From contig JAMIIV010000199.1 of the NCBI GenBank assembly GCA_035913415.1, positions 1 to 64,000 of the forward strand: a stretch of DNA of 64,000 nucleotides, given 5' to 3'. Positions within the stretch are counted from its first letter, which is position 1. Each line of letters opens with the position of its first letter. This DNA comes from UBA5070 sp035913415 (lineage in GTDB: Bacteria > Fibrobacterota > Fibrobacteria > UBA5070). The notes under the pieces were generated by a model. That model was not told the DNA's origin. It worked only from the letters and a program-made list of their open reading frames with translations, and did not search any database. Positions 45,670-55,578 of this stretch are shown in pieces. The position numbers and the translations under genes are program-made.

Positions 45670-46476
45670 TCAGATGACAGACGCGTGGGTAGGGACGTAC
45701 CACTCGAAGGAGGTCATCGAAAGCACGCCTCCATCGAGGCCTTCGACGGGGAGCCTGTGGGCGTCATCGGTGCGGGAAGCGCCGACGGCGACCAGGAGAG
45801 GACGCCAGTGGTCCGGACCCGGATGGGCGATTCGCCCATCCGGGGTGTCCTCCAGACCGATCAGCCGCCCGAGGTCGCGTTTGTCCACGGCATCGCGCGT
45901 GGTGGTCTCGAAGCGCTCAGCCCAGGAACGATCGGACCGCGAGTCGGCTTGGAAGAATGCCCGCAGGTTGTGCGTGACATTTCCCGACGCCAGGATCAGG
46001 ATGTCCAGGTCGCGCAGCGGCCGCAACGCCCGACCCAGCGCGAGGTGCTCGGCGGGAGATGCGCGGACATCCAGGGAGACTTGCACCACGGGGATGTCGG
46101 CATCGGGGAACAAGTGAACCAGCACCGACCATGTGCCGTGGTCGAGGCCCCATTCGGTGGTGGTCCGGGCGCCCGGGACCGAAGCGGCGACCTCGGCGGC
46201 GACTTCCGGGGCCCCCGGTGCCGGGTATTGCACGGCGAACAATCCTTGCGGAAATCCGCCGAAGTCGTGGATGGTCTGGGGTTTCGGTTGCGCGGTGACC
46301 AGGGTCCCTTCGGTCCACCAGTGCGCCGAAACGGCCACGATGGCGCGCGGACGGGGCAACCGCTCCCCCCAGGCTTTCCAGGCTCGCGACCAGATCGTGT
46401 CTTCGATGGCGTTCATGGGGTTGCCGTGGCCCATGAACAGGACCGGCATGCGGGTTGGGCGCGTTGTCTTGCTCAT
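45670..46476 (-). CDS. DODA-type extradiol aromatic ring-opening dioxygenase
   Basis: A 268-residue class III extradiol dioxygenase-like enzyme similar to YgiD/LigB. Motifs are PVLFMGHGNPMNAI (metal His), AIVAVSAHWWTEGT, YPAPGAPEVA, WGLDHGTWSVLVHLFP and ASGNVTHNL. The three histidines and Glu/Asp are in place for zinc or iron. Known relatives act on DOPA-like catechols. The start at 46476 overlaps the DUF2239 gene stop as ATGA, so the two are co-translated. Confidence 0.9.
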   Translation of the reverse strand: MSKTTRPTRMPVLFMGHGNPMNAIEDTIWSRAWKAWGERLPRPRAIVAVSAHWWTEGTLVTAQPKPQTIHDFGGFPQGLFAVQYPAPGAPEVAAEVAASVPGARTTTEWGLDHGTWSVLVHLFPDADIPVVQVSLDVRASPAEHLALGRALRPLRDLDILILASGNVTHNLRAFFQADSRSDRSWAERFETTTRDAVDKRDLGRLIGLEDTPDGRIAHPGPDHWRPLLVAVGASRTDDAHRLPVEGLDGGVLSMTSFEWYVPTHASVI

Positions 46477-47057
46477 GAGGGCAAGGTACAAGGCGCCTCC
46501 ATCAGTTGCTCCATCGCCCAGGTTCCGACAGATCCTGGCCAAGCGGCGACGAGGGAGTGGAAGGTGGCGAGATCACCCGACCACAGCGCTCGCGAGGCGT
46601 CTTCGAACCCTTGCTGGTTTCCTGCGACGGCCAGCAGCACGCGATCGATGGCGGTTTTCTTCTGGAGGGGCAAGGCGAACGCCGGTTCGGCCTTCATGGC
46701 TGCCATCACGAGCCGCCGCAGGGCCGCGGATGGTCCGCCGCTCTGCTGCCCCAGCCAATCCCATTGTGATGGAAGCAGGCAGACCTCCTTGCAGGCAACC
46801 CCGAGTCTGGGGCGGCCCGGCCCTTTGGAGGGAGCAGGTTCCGGACGCAAGGCGGGGTGTTCATCCAATCGCGTCATGATCTGGGCAAGGCTGCCCCGCA
46901 GGTCGAAATCGATCTGCGCCCCGGTGCTTTCGTCGAAGAACAGGCACGCTTTGGCGGGTTTGGGGCCCAGCGAGTGGACTTGGGAAATCACGGACTCCAA
47001 TGATCCGCGAGCGATCAGATCCGTGTGGCGGAAAGCGGCGAAGGTGCGTTCGGGCAT
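46473..47057 (-). CDS. DUF2239 protein
   Basis: A 194-residue protein with the DUF2239 pattern: RTFAAFRHTDLIARGSLESVI, ACLFFDESTGAQIDFDLRG, GRPRLGVACKEVCLLPSQWDWL and ALRRLVMAAMKAEPA. Function of the family is unknown. It precedes the dioxygenase in the same transcript with a 4-nt overlap. The start lies 23 nt from an inverted repeat that may be its operator. Confidence 0.85.
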   Translation of the reverse strand: MPERTFAAFRHTDLIARGSLESVISQVHSLGPKPAKACLFFDESTGAQIDFDLRGSLAQIMTRLDEHPALRPEPAPSKGPGRPRLGVACKEVCLLPSQWDWLGQQSGGPSAALRRLVMAAMKAEPAFALPLQKKTAIDRVLLAVAGNQQGFEDASRALWSGDLATFHSLVAAWPGSVGTWAMEQLMEAPCTLPS

Positions 47058-47431
47058 GGCGACTCCTGGGTTGCCATGAATTTACCAGGGATAAATTGGG
47101 TTGGCAATAAGTTCCTGGTAAAAATGCGGCGTGGCAGGCGTGCAGTGCTTGCTTGTGCAGGGGAGGTGTCCTGCATTACGGAGTGCCCTTGCGGCGGGCG
47201 GGGTAGAGGCGCGAGATTTGTCTGTGTGAACCCGATTCCCACTTCCTCCGTCCAGCCATCTTTCAGTGCCTATCGTCCAGAGTCAAGGTCGCAGCGGTTG
47301 CTGAATCTGCTTCTTGAGCGAGGAGGTAGGCCGCTTACAGCCCGGAGTGATGCTACAGGATGCATTACCCTGGAAGTGGAACTGAGTGCCGGAGTTTCGA
47401 GTCTATCTTCAAGTGCGCGGAGGCCCCAGCC
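47058..47431. promoter_or_regulatory. Intergenic region with inverted repeat between DUF2239 and cas3
   Basis: TTTACCAGG at 47081-47089 and its exact complement CCTGGTAAA at 47114-47122 bracket 24 AT-rich bases, close to the DUF2239 start; this is probably its promoter/operator. The remaining 300 bases lead to cas3. No convincing -35/-10 for the cas operon was found, and no gene is present. Confidence 0.45.
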
Positions 47432-50092
47432 GTGAGACGAAACCCGATCGCCCATCATTGGGCCAAAACAAATCAGTCGACCAATGCGTGGCATCCACTC
47501 GTTTTGCACATGCTGGATGTCGCGGTTTCGGTTGATGCCATTTTGGTCCGCGAACCAGAGTCTACACGCCAGAAACTTGCTTCATGCCTTGGGCTATCGT
47601 GGGAGCAGGCGCGCCCCTGGCTCCAAGTCGTGATAGCTTGTCACGACTTGGGCAAGGCATGCCCGGGGTTCCAACTCAAATGGGACGTAGCGCGATGCTT
47701 GATCGATGCGATGGGGCTGAAGCTGCGTCCCAACGTGGATACGGCGATCAATCACGCCTTCGTAAGCCAGCTTGTCCTTGCTGATCTGTTGATCGAACTC
47801 GGATGGGCGGAAGATCTTGCCGAACTTGTTGCCGATGCCGTAGGTTGCCACCACGGGGAGCGGGCCAGTCCCAGCAAACTTGAGGATCTCCGAGGCAACG
47901 GCAAGTCCTTGGGCGGAGATGATTGGCAAGAGGCTCGACATAGCCTTTTCGATGCCGTGAAAAATGCGCTTGATGCCGAGACGATTCCGACCAAGGCGAC
48001 CTTGTCGGGGCCGGAGTTCATGCTGCTTGCCGGGCTTACGAGTTTTGCGGATTGGATCGGATCCAACGACGAATGGTTCCCATTCGGCACTCCGGAAGAT
48101 TGCGAGGATCTAGCGGCGTGGATCGAGATGCGCCGTGGAAACGCCGATCGGGCACTTGACGTAATCGGTTGGTCATACCGCGTTCCGTTGATGGAATCGG
48201 AGAAATCCTTTGCCGATGTCTTTGGTTTTGCGCCCCGACCGCTCCAAGATGCGGTGGCCAGTGCGGTATCCACAGCAACCGGGCCATGCATTCTGTTGGT
48301 CGAGGCCCCGATGGGTGAAGGGAAGACAGAAGCTGCTTTCTTTGCGCACCTGGAATTGCAGCGTCGCTTGGGCCATCGTGGCTTGTATGTCGCGCTTCCT
48401 ACCAAGGCCACCGGAAATGCGATGTTCGCTCGTTCCTTGGAGTTCCTGAAGGGATTTCATGGCAATCGCCACTTGGATCTCCAGCTTCTCCACGGCGGCA
48501 CGCTGTTGAATGATTCGTTTCAGGATCTGCGACTGCGAGGAATTCATGCCGAAGGTGGTGATGGCAGCATCCAAGCAGGGGAGTGGTTCACGCACAAGAA
48601 GCGGGCTCTGCTTTCAGAATATGGTGTCGGAACCATCGATCAGGCGCTTATGCCGATTCTGCCTGTGCGCCACAATTTCGTGAGGCTGTGGGGCTTGGCC
48701 AATCGCGTCGTGGTCTTCGATGAGATCCATGCCTACGACGCCTACACAGGGACGCTCTTGGTCAACTTGCTGCGTTGGCTGCTGGCGCTGGACTCTTCGG
48801 TGATCCTGTTGTCGGCGACCTTGCCGCCTTCCTTCCGCGACAAGCTTGCAGAAATTGTCGGCTCGGAAATTCCCGTCCCTGAGGCCGCCTATCCTCGGCT
48901 ATCCATCTTCAAGCCGGGTGCTGTCGAGCAGATTGCTTTCCAAGCCGATCCCGCTCGTAGGAGAGAGATCAAGCTCGAAGGGATCTCTCCGAACCTTGAA
49001 CGGATCCGCGATGAATTGCTGCTTCGCACAGCGAATGGCGGACTTGCTCTGGCTTTGGTCAACACCGTGCAGCGGGCGCAGGATCTCTATCGGTTGTTTC
49101 CATCCATTGAGACTATTTGCAACGGGGACAATGCTGTCGGGTGCAAGCTGGAGGATGGTACCGAGGTCTATCTGTTCCATGCGAGATTCCCGGCAGACAA
49201 GCGTCAGGTGCGTGAAGACTTGGCTTTGGCGCTCTTCGGGAAGAACGGCTCGCGTGAAGGAAAGAAGATCCTGATCGCGACGCAGGTGGCGGAGCAAAGC
49301 CTTGACCTTGATTTCGATGTTCTGATCACGGACCTTGCGCCGATCGATCTTGTCCTCCAGCGTGCCGGTCGGTTGTGGCGCCATGCGCGTCCTGCTCGTC
49401 CGATTTCAAGCCCGACCTTGCTGGTAGCTGGACTGGATGGCCAAGAGCCACCGGATTTGGGCAAACCTCTATGGTGGAATGCCGTCTACCGCGAGGATGT
49501 CCTGCTGCGGACTTGGGCACTTCTGAAACAGCGAACCTCTCTGATTCTTCCTGACGACATCGATGGAATGGTGAAGGCGGTTTACGAGGATGGTGTCGAG
49601 TTGACGGAAGCATTGCGTGAGCGTGTCGATGCTGCCATGATGGCGGAGGACGGAGAGGAATACGCGCACAAGGCTCTGGCCAATCAAGCGGTTTCGATCG
49701 GAGATCCGAAAACCAGCGAATGGAAGAGTCTTTCGCTGACCAAGTTCGACGAGGATGAGTTGGGTATCCATTCCTCACTCGTCGCCAAGACTCGCTTGAG
49801 CGATGCATCTGCGGTGGTGGTTCCACTGAGGGCCAAGGATGATTTTCAGCCGACCACTGAGCCGGATTTCCAGACGGCAAAGGCGTGGTCACTGCGGTCC
49901 CTCGGCGTTTCCCGAACAGGTGTGGTCAAGCGATTGCAGAAGCTTGGGGTGCCGGAAGGATGGGCGAAGTCTGCACTGCTGCGCAACTGCATTCCGCTGC
50001 AATTGAACGAGGACGGGGCCTGGATCGAAGACCCTTCCGTCATGCTCGATGAAGCGCTGGGACTGGTGTACACAACAAAGGAGAATGCGTGA
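47432..50092 (+). CDS. cas3: Cas3 helicase-nuclease (type I-E)
   Basis: An 886-residue protein with an HD nuclease domain (HPLVLHMLDVA, ACHDLGKACPGFQ, VGCHHGER) followed by a superfamily 2 helicase: Walker A EAPMGEGKTEA near 290, DEIHAYDA near 430, LLSATLPP, and motif VI QRAGRLWRHARP near 640. It is recruited by Cascade to unwind and degrade the target DNA. The start was set at GTG 47432 because GGAGG lies 8 nt before it; a longer frame starts at 47360 without support. Length matches E. coli Cas3 closely. First gene of the cas operon, overlapping cas8e as GTGA. Confidence 0.95.
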   Translation: MRRNPIAHHWAKTNQSTNAWHPLVLHMLDVAVSVDAILVREPESTRQKLASCLGLSWEQARPWLQVVIACHDLGKACPGFQLKWDVARCLIDAMGLKLRPNVDTAINHAFVSQLVLADLLIELGWAEDLAELVADAVGCHHGERASPSKLEDLRGNGKSLGGDDWQEARHSLFDAVKNALDAETIPTKATLSGPEFMLLAGLTSFADWIGSNDEWFPFGTPEDCEDLAAWIEMRRGNADRALDVIGWSYRVPLMESEKSFADVFGFAPRPLQDAVASAVSTATGPCILLVEAPMGEGKTEAAFFAHLELQRRLGHRGLYVALPTKATGNAMFARSLEFLKGFHGNRHLDLQLLHGGTLLNDSFQDLRLRGIHAEGGDGSIQAGEWFTHKKRALLSEYGVGTIDQALMPILPVRHNFVRLWGLANRVVVFDEIHAYDAYTGTLLVNLLRWLLALDSSVILLSATLPPSFRDKLAEIVGSEIPVPEAAYPRLSIFKPGAVEQIAFQADPARRREIKLEGISPNLERIRDELLLRTANGGLALALVNTVQRAQDLYRLFPSIETICNGDNAVGCKLEDGTEVYLFHARFPADKRQVREDLALALFGKNGSREGKKILIATQVAEQSLDLDFDVLITDLAPIDLVLQRAGRLWRHARPARPISSPTLLVAGLDGQEPPDLGKPLWWNAVYREDVLLRTWALLKQRTSLILPDDIDGMVKAVYEDGVELTEALRERVDAAMMAEDGEEYAHKALANQAVSIGDPKTSEWKSLSLTKFDEDELGIHSSLVAKTRLSDASAVVVPLRAKDDFQPTTEPDFQTAKAWSLRSLGVSRTGVVKRLQKLGVPEGWAKSALLRNCIPLQLNEDGAWIEDPSVMLDEALGLVYTTKENA

Positions 50093-51609
50093 GTCGTTTC
50101 AATCTCATCGACGAACCTTGGATCCCGGTTCGGCGCAAGGATGGCTCCTTTGCGGAACTGGGCATCAAGGACGTTCTGCTCGCCGCCAAGGAGCTTTCCG
50201 GCATCGAAGATCCGTCGCCGCTTGTGGTGGCCTCGCTGTACCGTTTCCTGCTGGCGGTCCTGTATCGCGCCCTGGAGGGGCCGACGGACATCGATCAGGC
50301 CAAGGTTCTGTTCCGGGATGGATTGCCCACGGACAAGATCGACGCCTACCTGGAAAAATGGCGAGACAGATTCTGGCTGTTCGATGCGAAGTATCCGTTC
50401 GGGCAGCATCCAAATGTCAAGGCTGACGAGATCGAGCCTTGGACCAAGTTGACTCCAGAGTATAACGCCAGATCAAACAAGGTTCTGTTTGATCACACGG
50501 ACACGAGAAGTCCGGGAGTAATCTCACCGAGCAATGCTGCGCGCTGGCTTTTGACGACATCTCACTTCTCCATCTCCGGTGGCCGTGGCTATTATCCATC
50601 GCCATCACCGAATGCGATGATATGCATCCCGCTTGGACAAAAACTGTCAGAGACCTTTCTATTCAATTTGGTTCCATATGCAAATCGGGAGGTACAAAAG
50701 GTCGATCAAGCGCAATGGGAGCGGGAGCCACCAATTCTGCCGTTGGCGATAGCGAAGAGAGTTGCGCGAGGATATGCCGACCTTTTCACATGGCAATCCC
50801 GCTTCGTTCAGCTTGAAGCTGATGCGGATGGGAATGTCTGTCGGCTTCGGTTCATTGCTGGGGAAGGCTTTGAAAATCCTACGCGTGATCCTGATCCCAT
50901 GCAGCCCTCCAAACCTGACAAGGAGCACGGATGGTTACCGGTTCAATTCCGGGGAGATAAAGCTACCTGGCGGGACTTTGATGCTCTCCTTCCTGGTCCT
51001 GAAGGACTTGAGCCAAAGACGATCCAGCATAGCATGGCTTTGGTAGGTAGGAAGGGCGTTGCTCCGAAATCATTGCTGGTCCTTGGGCTCCGATACGAGC
51101 CGCCCAATGCCAATCTCGATTTCTGGCGGCAGGACCAGTTTGTCATGCCAGCGGCAATTGCAGGTGACCAGGCGGTGCGTAGCGATATCAAACGCTTGCT
51201 CAAAACCGCAGAGGAAACGCAGACAGCGCTTTGGAGCGCTTCAAGGAGCTTTGCACGGGATGTTGTAGGGCACGGGGACAGGGCTCCGGACAAAAAAGAT
51301 CTCGCAGCTTTCGTGTCCCAACTGCCTGGGACGCCAGCCTATTGGTCGATTCTGGAAGCGCGATTTCAGGAAATTCTGAACGCCTACACCTTGGATGCCA
51401 ATCCAGATGCCATTGAACACCAGTGGCTGCTGTGCGTTCGCAGTGCCCTGAAGGATGCTTGGCAACTGCAGAAGAACAGCGTGTCTGGTGGTGATGCATG
51501 GACTCTGCGCGCCTTGGTCAAGGCGGAAGCTCCGATCCTGCGGAAATTGGCCGAACTGAATTCGACGCTCAAGGAATACCAAACCCAGCAACCTGAGGAG
51601 AACGGATGA
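50089..51609 (+). CDS. casA: Cascade large subunit Cas8e (Cse1/CasA)
   Basis: A 506-residue protein, the usual size for Cas8e. It opens MSRFNLIDEPWIPV, the family hallmark, and has WLLTTSHFSISGGRGYYPSPSP, where family members have an analogous segment. Cas8e recognises the PAM and recruits Cas3. It starts at GTG overlapping the cas3 stop. Codon use is less GC-biased than in flanking genes. Confidence 0.95.
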   Translation: MSRFNLIDEPWIPVRRKDGSFAELGIKDVLLAAKELSGIEDPSPLVVASLYRFLLAVLYRALEGPTDIDQAKVLFRDGLPTDKIDAYLEKWRDRFWLFDAKYPFGQHPNVKADEIEPWTKLTPEYNARSNKVLFDHTDTRSPGVISPSNAARWLLTTSHFSISGGRGYYPSPSPNAMICIPLGQKLSETFLFNLVPYANREVQKVDQAQWEREPPILPLAIAKRVARGYADLFTWQSRFVQLEADADGNVCRLRFIAGEGFENPTRDPDPMQPSKPDKEHGWLPVQFRGDKATWRDFDALLPGPEGLEPKTIQHSMALVGRKGVAPKSLLVLGLRYEPPNANLDFWRQDQFVMPAAIAGDQAVRSDIKRLLKTAEETQTALWSASRSFARDVVGHGDRAPDKKDLAAFVSQLPGTPAYWSILEARFQEILNAYTLDANPDAIEHQWLLCVRSALKDAWQLQKNSVSGGDAWTLRALVKAEAPILRKLAELNSTLKEYQTQQPEENG

Positions 51610-52139
51610 GCGGATTTGTCGCATGGCTGGAAAGCCTCAATCAGCGAGACACCAAGGTTCGCGCCGTTTTGCGGCGAAGCCTTGCCTTTGATCCGGGAAC
51701 GCAACCAGCTGCTTACCCGTATGTCGAGCCGTTCCTTGCCGCAGAGGATAATTCATGGCGGCGTACAGTGCACTATCTGGTGGCTGGGCTGTGGGCGCAA
51801 CACTGGCGTGAAGGGCGCACGGGTGTGGCATTGCCAATTGGTAAAGCCTTTGGTGAGTACGAATCCGAAAAACGCTCGAAACTGAAGGGTGAGGAGCGGA
51901 ATAAGGTGACGAGTACTGAACAGCGCTTCGTCGCCTTGCTCGATTCCGACGAGGATCAACTTCCGTACCGGATGCGCCAGATGATCGCGCTGCTCAAGGA
52001 TCAGAGCATCGACTTTGAGAGTGTCCTCAAGGGTCTGGTGTTCTGGAACAGCGAAACCAAACGGACTCAGACGGATTGGGCCAAAGACTTCTACCGCACT
52101 TTGAATCACGACAATTCCACCAACGAGGAGATTCCCTGA
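51606..52139 (+). CDS. casB: Cascade small subunit Cse2 (CasB)
   Basis: A 177-residue helical protein beginning MSGFVAWLESLNQRDTKVRA; LRRSLAFDPGTQPAAYPYVEPFL and QRFVALLDSDEDQLPYRMRQMIALL are Cse2 signatures. Two copies line the belly of Cascade. Slightly longer than the E. coli protein, with an acidic tail. It overlaps cas8e by 4 nt and cas7e by 1 nt (TGATG). Confidence 0.95.
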   Translation: MSGFVAWLESLNQRDTKVRAVLRRSLAFDPGTQPAAYPYVEPFLAAEDNSWRRTVHYLVAGLWAQHWREGRTGVALPIGKAFGEYESEKRSKLKGEERNKVTSTEQRFVALLDSDEDQLPYRMRQMIALLKDQSIDFESVLKGLVFWNSETKRTQTDWAKDFYRTLNHDNSTNEEIP

Positions 52140-53299
52140 TGAAGACCTTGATCGAAATCCACGCCCTCCAGAATTTTGCGCCTTCAAACTTGAATCGGGA
52201 CGATACCGGTGCGCCCAAGGATGCCATCTTTGGCGGTGTGCGTCGTGCCCGTGTCTCGAGCCAGTGCTTGAAGCGTGCCGTACGCCAGCACTTTGCTGGT
52301 CTCGTCGAATCAGGTAAGCTTGAAGCTGCTGATCTTGCCAGCCGTACCAAGCGTGTTTTGGACGCCGTCGTGAAGGAGCTTGCGGCAAAAGGGCGTGCGG
52401 AAGCGGATGCCTCCGCGAAAGCCACGCTTGCCTTGGCGGCAATGGAGCTGACCATCAAAGAGGATGGCAAGAGCGAATATCTCCTGTTCCTGGGACAGCG
52501 CGAAATCTCCGAGGTGGCGCGCATCGTCGATGAGAAATGGGATTCCCTTGTGGCTGTCGAGTCGTCATCGACAGAAGGAAAGAAAGCTGGGAAAGCCAAG
52601 AAGGATGCGGCGAAGCAGGCAGACCCGGAACTGAAAAAGGCTCTTGAGAAGATCTTCAATGGGGGCAAAGCGTTGGATCTGGCTTTGTTCGGTCGCATGC
52701 TTGCCGACATGCCGGAGAAGAACCAGTACGCCGCCTGCCAAGTGGCCCATGCGATCTCGACCCATGGTGTGGATCGCGAATTCGACTTCTACACGGCGGT
52801 GGACGATCTCAAGCCCGAGGATACGGCTGGTGCCGACATGATGGGAACGGTGGAATTCAATTCGGCTTGCTTCTACCGCTATGCGGTCGTGGACTGGGAG
52901 AAGCTCGTCGCCAATCTCCAAGGTGATGTCGAGCTTGCGGCGAAAGGCTTGCGGGCATTCCTTGATGGATTTGTGGTGGCCGAGCCGACAGGCAAGCAGA
53001 ACACCTTCGCGGCTCACAATCCTCCGGAATTCGTGGTGGTTTCGGTGCGGCACAATACGGCGCCACGTAATCTGGCCAACGCATTCGAAGTGCCGGTTCG
53101 AGTGACCAAGGGCCAGGCCTTGACCAAGATCTCAGCAGAGAACCTTGCAAGCAAAGCGAAGATTCTTCAGGCAGCTTACGGTGGCGAAGGCAAGACTCTG
53201 GTACTCAATCTTGCCGGCGCTGATGCCGCAGGTTTTGGCGAGCCGGTCGATTCTCTGCAGGTTCTGCTGGACAGGACTGTTGCGCTTGCGAAGGAGTGA
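52139..53299 (+). CDS. casC: Cascade backbone Cas7e (Cse4/CasC)
   Basis: A 386-residue RAMP protein. MKTLIEIHALQNFAPSNLNRDDTGAPKDAIFGG and the RARVSSQCLKRAVR segment are the Cas7e hallmark. Six copies form the crRNA-binding backbone. A Lys/Ala-rich insert around residues 140-160 (SSSTEGKKAGKAKKDAAK) is longer than in E. coli and probably a flexible loop. An upstream in-frame start at 52076 would lie inside cse2 and was rejected. Confidence 0.95.
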   Translation: MKTLIEIHALQNFAPSNLNRDDTGAPKDAIFGGVRRARVSSQCLKRAVRQHFAGLVESGKLEAADLASRTKRVLDAVVKELAAKGRAEADASAKATLALAAMELTIKEDGKSEYLLFLGQREISEVARIVDEKWDSLVAVESSSTEGKKAGKAKKDAAKQADPELKKALEKIFNGGKALDLALFGRMLADMPEKNQYAACQVAHAISTHGVDREFDFYTAVDDLKPEDTAGADMMGTVEFNSACFYRYAVVDWEKLVANLQGDVELAAKGLRAFLDGFVVAEPTGKQNTFAAHNPPEFVVVSVRHNTAPRNLANAFEVPVRVTKGQALTKISAENLASKAKILQAAYGGEGKTLVLNLAGADAAGFGEPVDSLQVLLDRTVALAKE

Positions 53300-53301
53300 G
53301 C

Positions 53302-54006
53302 ATGCCCACCCTTCTTCTGAGGCTGGTGGGGCCGATGCAATCGTGGGGAACCATCAGCCGCTTTGATCAACGTGATACCGGCAAGGAGCCCAGCAAGTCC
53401 GGAGTGATCGGCTTGCTTGCCGCCGCCATGGGCATCGATCGCGAAAACTGGGAGGACCTGGAGCCGTTGACGCACTTGCGCATGGGCGTGAGGCATGATC
53501 GGCCAGGAATACCGAAACGTGAATATCAGACGGCAGGATGCGCCAAAGGCGACAAGATCATGACGGCCGATGGGAAAGCAACAAAGGAAAATGATCCTGG
53601 TATTGTCTCGCATCGCGACTACCTCGCCGACGCGGCATTTCTTGTGGGTCTGGAAGGCGATGATCTCGCATTGCTGGAAAAGGCCGATGCCGCCTTGCGT
53701 GACCCCGTTTGGCCGCTGGCATTGGGGCGGAAGTCCTATGTGGCCACGGAGCCGATCTGGTGCGATGGTGGCATCCGTGGCATGGGACTCGTGGACGCTC
53801 TGAAGAATCATCCGTGGATCGGTTTTTTGCGGCGCTACGAGGATGTTCCTGCTTCCTTGAGACTTTCCCTTGAGTCGGAAGACGGGACGGGTTCCATGCG
53901 TATTGACCAGATTCTGTCATCTTTCGCGGAGCGCCGTTTCGGTTCCCGTTTCGTGCGAACCGAGATGATCCCCTTCCCGCAGGAGGTCGCCGATGCTGTT
54001 GCATAG
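53302..54006 (+). CDS. casD: Cascade subunit Cas5e (CasD)
   Basis: A 234-residue RAMP protein. It opens MPTLLLRLVGPMQSWGTISRFDQRDTG and has SGVIGLLAAAMG, both typical of Cas5e, which caps the 5' handle of the crRNA. AAGGAG lies 5 nt before the ATG. It overlaps cas6e by 14 nt. Confidence 0.95.
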   Translation: MPTLLLRLVGPMQSWGTISRFDQRDTGKEPSKSGVIGLLAAAMGIDRENWEDLEPLTHLRMGVRHDRPGIPKREYQTAGCAKGDKIMTADGKATKENDPGIVSHRDYLADAAFLVGLEGDDLALLEKADAALRDPVWPLALGRKSYVATEPIWCDGGIRGMGLVDALKNHPWIGFLRRYEDVPASLRLSLESEDGTGSMRIDQILSSFAERRFGSRFVRTEMIPFPQEVADAVA

Positions 54007-54670
54007 GATCCTTCTCGATCCGCGCAGCAAGGAAGTGCGACGGGATCTGTCCAACCCGTATGAACTCCACTCGACTCTGTGCCGCGCCTTCAGCGCACCG
54101 GAATCGAAGTGCCCGGAAGGTTCCTTCCTGTGGCGGCTGGAGCCGGAAACTGGGGCCGAGTTGTTTCCCAAGCTATTGATCCAAAGTGTGGTCACTCCCG
54201 TTTGGGAACGGATTGGTGTTTCTGGCTGGTTTGGTGCAGTGCCTGATCCAGCAGTGGATCTGGTGGCTCGCTTGAGTCTCGATCAGCTCTGTGTCGGACA
54301 ACGATTCCGTTTCCGCTTGAGGGCCAATCCGTGCGTGGTGAGGGAGAAAAAACGGCAAGGACTCCTGCAGACCGAAGAACAGGAACAGTGGCTTGTCCGG
54401 AAAGCGCAAGCGCACGGCTTCAGTTTGCCGATCTTGGAATCGTTCGATCTCATGGATGATGGCGCTGCGCGACCGGATATCCGGATCACACAGGAGCAGA
54501 TGCTCCGTGGAAAGCGGCGGGATGGGACGCAGATCAGCATCTTTTCTGTGCTCATCGATGGCATCTTGGCTGTGGAAGATGTAGACAAGTTCCGTCTAAG
54601 CCTTGCGGGCGGCATCGGACACGGGAAAGCCATGGGGCTTGGTCTTTTGTCGGTGGTGCCTGTGGCATGA
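53993..54670 (+). CDS. casE: crRNA-processing endonuclease Cas6e (CasE)
   Basis: A 225-residue RAMP endonuclease. The catalytic histidine is H26 in NPYELHSTLCRAF, the same position as in known Cas6e, and the C-terminal glycine loop reads GGIGHGKAMGLGLL. It cuts the repeat hairpin (CCCCGC/GCGGGG stem) to release crRNA and stays bound to its 3' handle. It is about 25 residues longer than the E. coli form. Confidence 0.95.
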   Translation: MLLHRILLDPRSKEVRRDLSNPYELHSTLCRAFSAPESKCPEGSFLWRLEPETGAELFPKLLIQSVVTPVWERIGVSGWFGAVPDPAVDLVARLSLDQLCVGQRFRFRLRANPCVVREKKRQGLLQTEEQEQWLVRKAQAHGFSLPILESFDLMDDGAARPDIRITQEQMLRGKRRDGTQISIFSVLIDGILAVEDVDKFRLSLAGGIGHGKAMGLGLLSVVPVA

Positions 54671-55578
54671 GAATCCAGTCCAATCCTATCCCCATGAAGG
54701 AGCGCAGCACGATGGTGTGGCTCCAGTACGGGAACGTCGACGTGCAGGACGGCGCTCTTGTTCTGGTCAACCAGGAGGGGGCGCGGACGCACATTCCGGT
54801 GGGCGGGTTGGGTTGTTTGCTGCTGGAGCCAGGTACGCGCATCACACATTCGGCCATCGCGCTCGCTGCGGAAGTCGGGTGCTTGGTGATTTGGGTTGGT
54901 GAGGGTGGAGTACGCCTCTATTCGGCAGGGCAGCCGGGTGGAGCGCGCTCGGATCGGCTACTCTACCAAGCCAAACTTGGGTTGGATGATGATCTTCGCT
55001 TGAAGGTCGTCCGAGCCATGTACCGCTTCCGTTTTCAGGAGGAGCCGCCAGCCCGTCGCTCCATCGAGCAGCTTCGAGGCATCGAAGGAGTGAGGGTGCG
55101 AACGATGTACAAGATGCTGGCTGCGCAGCATGGGGTCACTTGGGAGAAACGCGATTACGATCCCGACAAGTTCGAGGAGGGGGACGTTCTCAATCGCTGC
55201 TTGAGCGTGGCGAATCACTGCCTCTATGGACTTTGCGAAGCAGGGATCTTGGCAGCCGGATACGCGCCCGCCATCGGTTTCATCCATACGGGCAAACCCC
55301 TATCCTTCGTGTATGACATCGCCGACCTCTTCAAGTTCGAGACGGCGGTTCCCATTGCGTTCAAGGTGGTTGCGTCCGGGAAGCCAAACCCCGAGCGTGA
55401 AACGCGGCTCTATTGTCGGAACAGTTTCCGTAAGCACAACCTGCTCGAGCGGATCATTCCGACCATCGAAGAAATCCTCGCGTCGGGCGGAATCGAGTTG
55501 CCCAAGTCCCACGAAGAAGCAATGCCCATTGCGATCCCGAACAAGGAGCAGACTGGCGATGCTGGTTATCGTACTTGA
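54667..55578 (+). CDS. cas1: Cas1 integrase (type I-E)
   Basis: A 303-residue Cas1 with metal ligands in GIEGVRV (Glu), IGFIHTGK (His) and FVYDIADLFK (Asp). MVWLQYGNVDVQDGALVL is the usual N-terminus, here after a short MRIQSNPIPMKERST leader. With Cas2 it inserts new spacers at the leader end. It overlaps cas6e by 4 nt and cas2 by 20 nt. Confidence 0.96.
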   Translation: MRIQSNPIPMKERSTMVWLQYGNVDVQDGALVLVNQEGARTHIPVGGLGCLLLEPGTRITHSAIALAAEVGCLVIWVGEGGVRLYSAGQPGGARSDRLLYQAKLGLDDDLRLKVVRAMYRFRFQEEPPARRSIEQLRGIEGVRVRTMYKMLAAQHGVTWEKRDYDPDKFEEGDVLNRCLSVANHCLYGLCEAGILAAGYAPAIGFIHTGKPLSFVYDIADLFKFETAVPIAFKVVASGKPNPERETRLYCRNSFRKHNLLERIIPTIEEILASGGIELPKSHEEAMPIAIPNKEQTGDAGYRT

